Positions 33,362-44,258 of a stretch of 45,019 bases of DNA are shown here, one piece after another. The notes beneath the pieces are model-generated. The model was not told the origin of the DNA and ran no database searches. It saw only the letters and a program-made list of their open reading frames with translations. This DNA is from Gnetum montanum (lineage: Eukaryota > Streptophyta > Gnetopsida > Gnetales > Gnetaceae), in NCBI GenBank assembly GCA_015680685.1, contig MNCI01027444.1, positions 337,106 to 382,124 on the forward strand. The letters run 5' to 3'. A program made the position numbers and the translations under genes. Numbering within the stretch: the stretch's first letter is position 1; each line of letters starts with the position of its first letter.

Positions 33362-35114
33362 CCACCATGTACGATTGTCACCCAATAAGTGTTTGGAATG
33401 ATGGTATGAACTATTTTCATATTGATTGCTAATGTTTGGTTTTTACCTTTAAGTCATAATGTTGATACTAAGGTATGTTTCTTTTGATATGGTAGGCAAT
33501 GAGGTCACTTCATCCATTCATCCACAACACTCCATGGTCTCTCTTAGCTTGGAAATGTATAGTCCCCTTTTAATAAGAACTTAAATGAATCAGTGACTGG
33601 GCATTTATCAAACTAAAGAAGGACTCAAGGATTGCAAATGGTGTAACTTTAAGGGAACTCGATGCTTTTGTGTTGGCCGTTCTCTTGGGTGCTTGGTTGT
33701 TTTCTTCTTGATTTTTCTTGTCATTCTGATGTTACCTAATTATCGAAAACTGAGTCAATAAAAATAAGAAGTCTTTGCATGGTGTGGTTCTCATGCATAA
33801 AAATACAAAACACACACAAAAAAAAAAACTAAGTGAGAATTCAAAGCACACCCCTTAGACGAAATAAAATTGGGCTACAAGCACTGGTTATGGAACCAAA
33901 AGTGTTTCCTCTAACTAAGGCCCTTCTCGCTTTCCATTCTCTCATTTGTTTCTTCAGAATGGTGGTGGCTCTTTGGAGATGCATTCTTGTTACCCAAGTG
34001 GATGGTTTAGCCGAATGCATTGATGCGAAGTCACTGGAAGTGGTTTGTTTGAGGCTAGAGTTGGAATGAGATTTTCCAAGTCACTTTAATCATCAACTAC
34101 ACAAGGGGCTATACACCACCTTGTTCTTGGGATTCCATTCCATTCTATTCTCTCCATCCTTTTCTCCATTATTCACCTCATTGCCGGTTGTATCATTTGT
34201 GTATATATTTTGGTTGACTCATTGTTTTCTTTTTGGTAAACGCTTGTGGTCAATACTTTAACTCTTGTTCCAAATGACATTCCCAGAGCCTATGGACTCT
34301 TTGAATGTGGTTTTGTCAGGGCACTAAGGGCATGGGCCTGCTTTGGGGATGACCAACTGATATTCCTCTTTGGAACACCCGTTAACTTATTTTCCCTAAC
34401 ATTTTGCAATTAATTTTATTTTGTTCATTTCCATCTTGACATCCATTTCATCGATGCCATAGTTATTCCTTTTTATCTATCTTTCTTACTCCTTTTCCTT
34501 CTCCATTCTAACACTACTAGAGGTTCGTGATTAGTCATGGGGTTATGGGGCTTGATTTTTTCAATTTTCTCTTAGCCCCAAATTTTTCAATTTTTTCCTA
34601 ACCCCTACATCTTTGGTAGTCATTATTAAGATATTCCCATATCTGTATTAGCCATACCACAACCTAGCCAAAGAACCTACATCGAAGCAAGGTATCAATT
34701 ACATGATGATTCATTTACCCTTGCTAATATAAGATTTTTTTTTGTGTGCAGATGGCGACCATGCAATAACGGACTGGATCTAGAGGAACCACTTGGAATG
34801 GAACAGCGATGGAAGCAGCTATGTAAGGAGCAGGATCAATGGTGCACTTACAGATGGAAAATGAAGATGCAATCTTGGCATTGGTAGCAACAACACTTCT
34901 TTCTCTCTCTCTCTTTCTCAGCTACCAACTAAGGCCTGATGTCATTGGAATAAGGTGTTCACCCTTGTTGTCATGAATACCAGTTTTTTCAAGTCTTGTA
35001 ATGATGATCCATTCACATGTCATCCCATTAGTTCCATTCCCCTTAATAATTCCATACCTTCCCGATATTATTGTAAGGAACTCAAGGACAAGTTTTCATT
35101 CAGTCATGTGGGCA
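32917..35114 (+). other. Non-coding 3' half of the gag-protease element
   Basis: No recognisable protein. Contains a 20-bp purine-rich-centred word at 33162-33181 (shared with 36233-36252), a T-rich stretch, and a TG dinucleotide repeat (33330-33360). This is where a full element would carry RT, RNase H and integrase. Confidence 0.6.
33330..33360. repeat. (TG)15 microsatellite
   Basis: Perfect TG dinucleotide run inside the non-coding part of the gag-protease element. Confidence 0.95.
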
Positions 35115-36108
35115 TGATGAGACACGGTTTTCATGAGCCACAATATTGCATCCCATGCGATATCGCGTACGTGATATCGCATCATCCCCTGTGATGTCGC
35201 GTACACAATATCGCGGTCTGCCACCAAATCTATAAATAAGAGGAGGCACTTCCCTTATTCCTCATCCTAGGCTAGAAGTAGGGAAACTATGGTAGATTGA
35301 TCACTCCAGAGATAGAATATTTTCCATGTGCTTGCAGTAGGAGTCCTCAAGTGAACGGATCTTTATTCGAGCAGCTTTGTAATTGAACGTAAGTTGTGTA
35401 TGGTAATAAAGACGAGCTTTGTGGATAAACCTTGCAGTGCATGGAATAGGATTTATTATTTTTTATTTATTACATATCATTTCATACCTGTTATTTATTA
35501 CCTGCATTAGCATGACATTAGTATGACTTGATTACAAGGATTGACGAATGTGTATGGCTAATCAAGGAATCGGCTGCTCATTGCGATTAGTCTCTCTCAT
35601 CCTTAACTCCTAGAATGCGGAATGAGTACGACTTGATTACGAGCATTTACGAATGTGTATGGCTAGTTAAGGAATTAGCTGCTCATTATGTTTAGGCTAG
35701 TTAAGTGCGTCAGTATGACCACTTCAAGCACGTGCGTTACATGTGGTGATCCCAGTAACGATTAGCATTTGGTAGCCACAGTTTCATAGTTCAGGGTGTG
35801 TACGGTTAGTGGGAATAGATGTTGACGGTAGTTAATTTAGACTTAGATCATTAGTTAGAGTTAGTTAGTTTCTCAACCCTTCACCTCGATAGCATAGGAG
35901 AAAAACATAAAAAACTATAAAAATCATATACCTCAGACTTACTTAACCATACACCATGACAAACACAAGTAAGTTTTGGAAGACAACGAATGATTAACCC
36001 CAAGTGTTCCATGGGGCGTGTATGCATTTAGTCTATGGAGTTCGACCGGATCACACATGCTACACTCATTTCGTATGGTTGAGTGTAGGGGTACCTCACC
36101 ACTCATCA
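35115..36108 (+). repeat. 3' LTR of the gag-protease element
   Basis: 994 bp, TGATGAGAC...CTCATCA. TATAAATA at 35231-35238; one exact GCGATATCGC near 35157. The sequence before it is not strongly purine-rich, so the polypurine tract is unclear. Confidence 0.9.
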
Positions 36109-36296
36109 ACTGGGTTCACAAAATAGCCACTAAACCAAAGGACATCTAGTGACTCATAAATGAGAATGCCAAACTACTCTAATAATGCATGAAAACATAT
36201 AACCTAATTAGTAGTTCTTGTCTTGGCCATCAACTTAGTCATGGGGGAGATGCTTCATTTTGAATCAAGAACTAATATGTGCTTTTTTTTGTTTTA
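36109..36296 (+). other. Remnant of the old tRNA-Asp-type element
   Basis: Continuation of the host element interrupted at 28748. Contains ACTTAGTCATGGGGGAGATG (36233-36252), identical to 33162-33181 of the gag-protease element, so the old element had a similar post-gag region. Cut on the right by the copia LTR. Confidence 0.55.
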
Positions 36297-37312
36297 TGTG
36301 GATTGTTGAACTTAGAATGATGGTATGAATAAGTTTTCAATTTAAAATTCTTTTATATAAGATGCACATGATTTTATTATGGTTCCCCAACTTAGGTAGT
36401 CCACACTTGAAGGATAGTTTGCAAGCACACCTTTAGAATTTGTTCCTTCCAAATTATGGTTTGAAGGATTCAGACACTGTACAATCTTCAAGCCCCACTC
36501 TAGAGTATTGTGATGTTGCATCAACCACTCAATCCCAAAAGGTCCCATCAAATATTGAATGTGATTTCTAGGCTTTCACAACCTTTACAAGCTTGTGCTT
36601 CACTTAGGAGTGTTGTGCCACAAGACCAACCACTGAATCCTATAGGATCTTGATAAGCTCAATCAAGATGCCTTCTTACAAGAAGCACACCAACCCCATA
36701 GGGCAACAAGGGAGAATAATAATTACAAGGGATGAATGCAACTTGGTTTTTTGATCCTTTTACTTTGAGATACAACACACTTTACAATGGAAAAATGATA
36801 ATACAATGAGAAACAATAATGGTTGCAAATGGATAGATAATAATAGTACAAGAGCTTGCACATTTCTCAATGCATATGATATCTTCTTATAGCTACCATG
36901 TTTTCAAATCCATCTATAAACTCATGCAATGGATAGCTAATGGTAGCTAATAGTCATGGAAGATATCTTCTTCGTTCCTAAGATAACTTTCTATTTTTTT
37001 CCTCTATCCTGGAAAGATGCCTTTGCCTAGTGGAAGATGTCTTTACCTGAGGAAAGATGTTTGCTATTTCTTGAAGAAGTCTTTATTTGTGCATCCTCCA
37101 ATTCTGCTAGGATGTCTATTGTCTCTCAAATATATCTTTCTTCAACTTCCTTTGAATGATGAATTCTTTGTTCCTTATCCATGCTCATCAAACTTCCACA
37201 AACCTTATTATCTTGATCTAAGGTTTTGTCTTACAAGCACAATAATCACACACATACAAACAACCTATGTTCTCCATTTTCTTTAAGGTTTTGACATACC
37301 AATAGATCAACA
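36297..37312 (-). repeat. 3' LTR of the copia element
   Basis: 1,016 bp, plus-strand reading TGTGGATTG...GATCAACA, an imperfect terminal inverted repeat. Aligns with 41117-42047. On the minus strand the purine-rich AAAATGAGGACAAT just upstream is the likely polypurine tract. Confidence 0.82.
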
Positions 37313-37559
37313 ATTGTCCTCATTTTGGTGATGTCAAAAACTTAAGAAAATGGATTAGTAATACACAATAATAAATAGGCTTCTTCTTCCCCTTTTTAGA
37401 CATAACCAAAAATGTGAGGCAAGCTTCCCCTAAATAGATGCATAGAGAAATAAATGTGTTTGATGTTTTTCTTTTTGATTTTTTTAAATTTCATTTTTAT
37501 GTTGAATAAGAATAGAAAGAACAAAAAGACTCACATGATAGGAAAAGGTTCTATCTCCA

Positions 37560-38900
37560 TATCTTTACGTAGAGATGCCAACCAATGTTCATCTAGAGGT
37601 TTGGTGAAGGCATTAGCTAGTTGAGTCTATATTTACTCCTAAATCTTTGAAAGTTTCTTTCATCCAAAGTAAGCACAATAACTACTAGTAGAGATATATC
37701 TAACTTTTTCTATTAAGAGATATATAAACGTTTTCTTCTTGGTTAGCCAAGAGACAAGACTTTTCTCCAAGAAGAAATAGTTGCCACTCATTCTACAATG
37801 ATCATCAAAACAACCTAGCCAATCTACATCATAATAACTAGCAAGATCAAGGGAGGAATCCTTTGGATACCAAAGGCCCTAGTTAGCAATACCTTTTAAG
37901 TAGTGAAAAATGCATTTAATAGCCTAGTAATGAGAATCTTTTGGGGCTGACTAATATCTAGCACAAAATCTTAGACTTAAAGCTATATTTGGTCTACTGG
38001 AAATTAAATAAAGAAGACAACCAATCATTATTCTATAAATCTTGGGATCATCTAGCTTACCTTGATCACCTTTAACAAGTTTAGAATTTGAAGCCATAGG
38101 AGCACCTTTAACTTTAACGTTAGCTAAGTCGTATTTGTGTAGAATATCTTTTACATATTTGGTTTGACATATAAAGGTTCCATCAATTATTTGATAGATT
38201 TGAAACCCAAGAAAGTTATTAAGTTCTCCCATCATGATCATTTCAAATTTAGATTGCATGAAATCAGAAATGTTTCTTGAAAAGAATTTCATTAGTGGCA
38301 CCAAAAATAATATCAACATAGATTTGAACAATTAGAAGAATTTTGCCTTCTCTTTTAAGAAATAATGTAACATCAACTTTACCTCTTTCAAATCCATTTA
38401 ATGTGAGGTGTTGAGAAAGCCTTTCATACCAAGCTCTTGGACCTTGTTTAAGATCATAGAGAGCTTTCTTGAGCTTGTAGACATGATTAGTCTTGATGGA
38501 ATCAACTCAATTTTTTCAATGTAAACTTCTTCATGTATGGTTTCATTTAAGGCACTTTTGACATCCATTTGATAGAGCTTGATGTTGTTAATGCTAGCAT
38601 AGGCAAGAAGAAGTCTAATAGATTCCAACCTAGTAACAAGAGAAAAATTTTCATCAAAATCTACTCCTTCTTAATGGTTGTATCCTTTGGTAACCAATCT
38701 AGACTTATTTTTAATGATATTTCTGTTATCATCAGTCTTGTTCCTAAAGATTCATTTTGTTCCAATAATAGGTTTATTAGTGGGCATAGGTGTTAATTCC
38801 CATACATCATTTCTAGCAAATTGAATAAGTTTGTCTTGCATAGCAAAAATCTATCCTTCATCATTTTTAGCTTCCTTAGAGGTTTTGGGTTCAAGTTAGG
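37560..38900 (-). pseudogene. Copia RT-RNase H
   Basis: Reads on minus from a variant of the VWELTP start (about 38800), through LESIRLLLAYA and LYQMDVKSA (about 38560-38620), to NNFLGFQIYQ (about 38200) and a YLISSRPNIA motif (about 38000), then RNase H ending near 37560 with an ADVDWLG-like motif. The catalytic Tyr-Val-Asp-Asp (about 38305) reads Tyr-Val-Asp-Ile: one Asp codon is deleted. Numerous stops and frameshifts. Confidence 0.8.
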
Positions 38901-38999
38901 AGAGATATGCAGAAAAGGCACAAATCTCTTTAATTTAGGTTCTAGTACGAATACTATCTTGAACTTCCCCAATGACATCATTAAGACAATGATTTTTGC

Positions 39000-40100
39000 T
39001 AAGTCTAGGCATTTTTGGTTGAGTGGGAAAATATCTCTTGATCATCATTTTCTTCGTCTTCATGATCACTACTAGACTTTGAATTTTTGTCATCTTGTGC
39101 TAAGTTTGGGCTAGACAATTTTTGAATGGGAACAACTTTATCACTAGGTTGAGGAAAAGTAATGTCATGATCATCTATTTTGACATTTATGGTTTCCTCT
39201 ATTGTATTCATTTTTTTATTAAATACTTTGTAAGCCCTACTAACTAGAGAATAACTTATGAAAATGCCTTCATTAGTTTTTCCATAAAAATTTCTTAAGT
39301 TATCTTTATCATTCAAAATATAGCATTTTGAACCAAAAACATGAAAATAAGCTATTGAAGGTTTTTTACTAGTCCATAATTCATAATAAGTTTTAGAAGT
39401 GAATCATCTTACCAAAACTTTGTTGGACACATAACAAGCAGTGTTGATGCCTTCAACCCAAAAGTGATGAGGAAGACTTCAATCATTTAATATTATTCTC
39501 CTCATCTCATTTAAGATTCTATTTTTTTGTTCAACTACTCCATTTTATTGAGGAGTTCTTACAACAGAGAATTGATGTAGAATATCATTCATTTGACAAA
39601 AATATTTAAACTTTGCATTTTTAGACTCACCTCCATTGTCACTTCTGATAACTTTAATATCATGTTTGTATTCTTTCTAGATCTAATTACTAATTCTCAA
39701 AAAATGATCAAATACTTCATCTTTGTGATATAGAAAGGCAACCCAAGTAAAGCAAGAATAATCATAATAATGATCAAAAAATATTTTTTCTTTCGTAAGC
39801 TAAGAGTTTGACTTGGAGCAACCACATCCATATGTAGTATATCTAAGGGACGACTAGTAGAAATGCAATTTTTATTACCAAATATTACCCTTATTTTTTT
39901 TTCCTTTCTAACAAGCTTCACATGTATTTAGATTGAAATCTTTGAGATGAGGGAGGCCATGCACCATTTCATTTAATACCAAGGTTTGAAAAATTTCCTT
40001 ATTTATGTGGCCTAGCTGCCTATGCTAGACAAGTGTATCATTTGCATAGCTTACTAAACACATGGATTCAAGGTTAGAATAATTTCCAAAACTAGTGGTA
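39000..40100 (-). pseudogene. Copia integrase
   Basis: On minus, HRQLGHIN (about 40010-40030) and CEAC-x-KGK (about 39920) are the zinc-binding and pre-core motifs; SRPLDILHMDVVAP (about 39830-39860) starts the catalytic core. The core continues with many stops to about 39320, then an acidic linker (39316-39005) to RT. Confidence 0.75.
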
Positions 40101-40960
40101 TACATATTTCCTTTTCTAGATCCTTCAATCACAATATTCCTTGTAGATAAATTTTGTATTCTCCAATTTCATTTTAAAAAGGTAACATTCAAATATGAAT
40201 CACAAAGCTAACTTACACTAAGAAGGTTATGTTTTAATCCATCCATAAAAAACACTTTGTTTATAGTTGGTAATCCCTTACCTTTACCTCCTATGGTACC
40301 AATACCTATTATAGTTTCTTCCATGTCATTTCCAAATGTGACTATTTCACAAATCTATTTAATTAAGTGGGTGAAGTAGGATTTGTCACCTATCATGTGT
40401 CTTGAACACCCATTGTCGATATACCATGTGCTAGTGTTGTCATTGGAAAGAGTCATTTGAGCCATCAAATTCTTCTTAGTCTTTTCTTCTTTTTCTTTCC
40501 ACACCTACATGGCTTTCTTTCAAGGATGGCTTTGCAAAGAATAAGAATAGTAATGCATTATATGATAGAAAAAACCTTGAATATGATTGTATTTACCATA
40601 AAATAAGCATTTCAAGGTTTTTGGTTTAGAAAATTTACTAGACATTTTTTTTGTCTTTGTACTTCTTCATAGAGTTCTTGTCCATCTGCTCAATCGTATT
40701 TGTTAGTCTTTAATTCTTAGCCCTAAAGTTTGAGTTTTTTTCTTTGAGATAAGAGCATTCATCACTAATAACTCTAATTCGTGTTTTCTTGGCATGCAAA
40801 GTATCTTTTATCCTAATGCACAAATTTTGAAAAGAAAGAATTTTATGATAAAATATTTCATACCTTTCCTCAAACGAAATGTCACTTTGATAATCACAAG
40901 AATTGTCAACTTTCAAGCATAGTCTTCTATATTTATGAATTTTGGGAAGAAAATGAGATA
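40101..40960 (-). pseudogene. Copia gag C-terminus and protease
   Basis: Minus frame 40916-40710 is a charged, coiled-coil-like gag tail. The protease motif Asn-Gly-Cys-Ser-Arg-His-Met with Ile-Gly-Asp-Lys-Ser (about 40380-40425) replaces the usual DSGCSRHM. The text after it (GKGKGLPTI, KHNLLSVS near 40200-40290) is typical of copia. Gag N-terminus not recognised. Confidence 0.65.
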
Positions 40961-41100
40961 CTTACCTTTACAAAAAATGTGATAAATGAATTGAACACAC
41001 CAGTTGATGATGTACATTATGCTCTTTGTGTAGATGTGTTTGATGTTGATTGTCCCTTCCATGTTCACTCTTGAAGATTAATGTAGAGAGCAAGAGTACC

Positions 41101-41115
41101 AAGCTTTGATACCAC
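41101..41115 (-). other. Primer binding site, tRNA-iMet type
   Basis: On the minus strand, TGGTATCAAAGC sits just inside the 5' LTR end. It differs by one base from the usual copia site TGGTATCAGAGC. Confidence 0.8.
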
Positions 41116-41116
41116 T

Positions 41117-42047
41117 TGTGGATCATTGAACTTAGAAGGGGTGGATGAATAAGTTCTCTCATTTAAAATTCTTTTACACAAGGAGCACATTGATTTTAAT
41201 GTGGTTCCCCAACTTGGGTAGTCCACACTTAAAGGATAGTTCACAAGCACATCCCCAAAATTTGTTCCTTCCAAGTTGTGGTTTAAAGGATCCACATCCT
41301 ATACAATCTTCAAGCACCACTTTAGAGTGTTGTGATGCTACACCAACCACTTAACTTTGCAAGGTTCCATTAGTCTTGGAATATGGTTTCCAGGCTTTCA
41401 CAACCTTTACAATCTTGAGCTTTGCTGAAGAGTGTTGTGCCACAACACTAACCACTCAATCCCATAGGATCTCAACAAGCTCAATTAAGATTATTTCATG
41501 CAAGAAGCAAATCAACCCCATAGGGTAACAAGGAAGAAAAATAATTACAAGGGATGAATGCAACTTGGTTTATTGATCCTTTTACTTTGGGGTACAACAG
41601 ACTTTACAATGGATAAATGATAATACAATGAGGAATAACAATGATTACAAATGAATAGATAATGATAGTACAAGAGTTTGCTCATTTCCCAATGCATATG
41701 ATATCTTCTTTTAGCTACCATGTTTTCAAATCCATCTTGGAACTCATGCAACAGCTAGCTAATGGTAGCTAATGGTCATGGAAGAGGTCTTCTTTGTGCT
41801 TGAGATGTCTTTCTATTTTTTCCCTCTATTCTAGAAAGAGTCTTTTCTTAGGAAAGACATATTTGTAAAATATCCATTCTAGAAGATGTATTTGTCTAAT
41901 GAAATATGTTTTTCTAAAACTAGCTTGCATTTTGTGAAGATGCCTTTTCTTGAGGAAAGATGTCTATTATTTCTTGGAGATGTCTTTGCCTGTGCATCCT
42001 CTAATTCTGTCAAGATGTATACTATTTCTCAAAGACATCTTTCTCAA
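41117..42047 (-). repeat. 5' LTR of the copia element (truncated)
   Basis: Aligns with 36297-37312 up to about 37135, then stops at about 42047, where element B begins. Roughly 180 bp of LTR are missing. Confidence 0.82.
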
Positions 42048-43831
42048 AAAGGGGATACAGCGTTTTGGCAGTCGCCAGCTCGAATTGCTCGCAGGGAAAT
42101 CCCTTGGTATCCTTAGGGATTCTGGCCCACTCCTGAAGAAGCGCCTCCACTTTGACGCCCCTCTGGGCCTTCACGTTTACGGGAAGGCCGCTGGAGGGGA
42201 CGCCAAACAGGTCTGAGAAGAGCTGAGCATTGATGTCAAAGTTCACACGCACGTTATGCACGCGCGTGCTGAAACGGTCGGCCTTCGCATTAAAGGAGTT
42301 GACCAGGCCGATCATCTCGCTGGCGGGAACGTCAGGAGTGGCGACTAGGAAAAGGTGCATTAGCCCTGCGGTCTGGATGTTGGTGACCACCGCAGCTGGG
42401 GCCGCCGAGTGGCCAAGCCAACGCTGTGCCTCTTTGATGTCCCCATAACGAAAGAGGACATCTCTCGCCTCGCGGCCGGAAATTGTAAGGGTAATCTCCC
42501 GGGATTCCCTGACTGTAAGCCAAAGATGCAAGCCAAAAACGCAAGACATCGCCAAACATTATCGCCATAGTCATAACTCATAATTACGCAAATAGCACTA
42601 AAACACGCAACAACCTTACCGGGGCCAAACGGCAACGGGAATTGCGGGAGTTCTATCTCCACGTCCTCGACGCTGAGGGGCGGATCCAGCGTCCAATCCT
42701 CGTGCAGCCACCCGAGTTCCTGGCACTTCTTGAAGGCCTCCGCATAGCGTGAGTGGTACTCACGCATCTCGTGGCCGATTTGTCCGATGACACCGGCTCG
42801 TACGTTATTCGTCGCGGTAAACAGCGTTATCGCCGTTTCGGCACAGGGTAGCGTATCGCCGTCGCCGATTAGTTTGTTGTCGCGGATAAAAAACCTGTAC
42901 AATACAGCGTAAGTTCAATTCACGCTCTACAGCTAGACCTCTCTTACTCCTTTTTACATTGAAAACAAGCATTCTAACACATAAAGACAATACAGCCATC
43001 CAGATCTGCTTACCCGCCTGCGTAGTATACCGTGCCTTGAGGGTTCTGGAAGTACGTTGACACATGGCGGGCCACGAACAACGTATTGTATGCGTGGTAG
43101 CAGTTGAAGCGGGTCATACCCCAGATCCAATGCAAGCTCCTCAGACCCCGAGAGCTAAGTGCTCGGTCCTCGGGATTGCCTGTTTCAATCGCCCCGTCTG
43201 TCAGGTAGGCCAGAATCCCCTGCGAAGACCCTGGCAACAGGTGCTCCAGAACGGCACCAGCAACATCTCCGGTCACATGGGACCAAACGATGATGCTGAA
43301 ATTACGCAGCAAAAACTGCAAGAATTCCAGTGCCCCCTTGCGGTACCAGATGGCCTTCCCCTGCACTCTTGTGTGCGGAGGAGGGACATTTGGGACGATG
43401 GGGTTTAACCAGCATAAAACCCCAATAACATCCAGCACAAGCAGGATGGGCTTCAGCGCGATGCTGTAGAAACAGGCAAGACTCATTAAAGCACCTACAT
43501 CTCCAGGTCTAGAGCTAACACAGAAATTGTAAAACGCAGCCAGGCCGAAATTGCCCAAACCCTTGCGACAACGCAAGGTTTGTCCCCGACAACGGAAACG
43601 AATGCAACCTCACCAAAACCCTCGCACTAACCCGAGGCCCATAACTTGACATACGCACGCACGCAAGAGACATTCAAAAATAAAACAAACAGACATATGA
43701 AGAATGGCCTACCGGTTAAGGGGCGTTGGGTCGCAGACATTGATCAACGCCTGCGAGACACGGTTCAGGCTTGCCTGCACTTCATCAATTTTCGCCAGTT
43801 TGACATTCTGCTTCTTCGCCTTCGGTGCCAT
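42048..43831 (-). CDS. Antisense spliced gene of element B (four exons, open, 3' truncated); NIF-like domain
   Basis: Exons on minus: 43831-43713, 43463-43014, 42894-42620, 42512-about 42048. Introns 249, 119 and 107 bp, all GT-AG, and every split codon joins in frame, giving 436 codons without a stop. Exon 1 is Lys-rich (starts MAPKAKKQ). Residues about 44-187 resemble plant NIF/FCP1-like HAD domains: LLVLDVIGVL (Asp51 in the nucleophile position), FLQFLLRNFSIIVWSH (87-102), then YNTLFVAR with QNPQGTVYY, where active relatives have an Asp pair at the Ala-Arg. Exon 3 has YHSRYAEAFKKCQ and DW motifs; exon 4 LFSDLFGVP. Those later parts may relate to the 'putative plant transposon protein' domain (weak). 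Reading stops within copia LTR sequence. Confidence 0.75.
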
Positions 43832-43992
43832 CACGATAGTTGTAGGGTTTCTTCAGTGCTTGCTTACAAATCCTCGCAAGGTTACACGCCCTAGCTTTCT
43901 GCTCTCCCTTCTCTCTGTTCTGCCTTTTCTCTGCTCTTCCTTGTAAATTCAAATTGCGATAGCCAACAACCAGTTTTCATCAAAGAACCACT

Positions 43993-44000
43993 TATTTATA
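43993..44000 (-). promoter_or_regulatory. TATA box of antisense gene B
   Basis: TATAAATA on the minus strand, about 160 bp before the ATG at 43831, with a purine-rich, stop-free leader between. This is the usual plant core promoter arrangement and supports independent antisense transcription. Confidence 0.55.
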
Positions 44001-44258
44001 CGCGAGGATCGCCGACTTGATATTGGATTAAAGCGGAACTTTCCTGAAACGGAATCCGAAAATTCGGTATTAATGCAGCAGATATCGCACGCTCCACTGT
44101 CCAAAATGACGTTAAACTACCACATCTTATCGTCTCGTAATCGGGTTGCATTGATTACAAGCTTTGTCCACAATATTCAAAATTTCAGTTAGCATTCCAC
44201 GTTTGGCGACATCCTGTCACTTGTCTCCTAACCGTTTACGCACTTGCCGGTTTTGCAG
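44001..44258. other. Head-to-head spacer between antisense gene B and sense pol
   Basis: Includes one TTAAACTA word (44103-44120) related to element A's boundary repeats. It ends in a pyrimidine-rich splice-acceptor-like GGTTTTGCAG (44249-44258). No coding signal. Confidence 0.5.

Larger units (their letters stand above)
28749..36108 (+). mobile_element. 7.36-kb gag-protease-only LTR element (non-autonomous, TR-GAG-like)
   Basis: LTRs 28749-29751 and 35115-36108, both TGATGAGAC...CTCATCA, with flanks ACTAG (28744-28748) and ACTGG (36109-36113), a 5-bp target duplication with one transition. Inside are a tRNA-Asp-type PBS, gag and a protease-like region, then about 2 kb without RT, RNase H or integrase motifs. 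Its LTR is about 10% diverged between copies by eye. Presumably mobilised by a full-length relative, such as the element whose 5' end lies at 1-1665. Confidence 0.85.
36297..42047 (-). mobile_element. Ty1/copia element, minus strand, 5' LTR truncated
   Basis: LTR copies at 36297-37312 (3' LTR) and 41117-42047 (5' LTR, missing its first part). A tRNA-iMet-type PBS on the minus strand adjoins 41117. The order GAG-PR-INT-RT-RH runs right to left, as expected for copia. All coding regions are decayed. The left flank is TTTTA (36292-36296); no right target duplication exists because the 5' LTR ends abruptly against element B at about 42047. Confidence 0.85.

Noticed and set aside
42022-42048. Natural C-terminus of antisense gene B at the stop near 42022
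   Set aside because: The last residues come from copia LTR sequence, so the stop is accidental and the gene is truncated.
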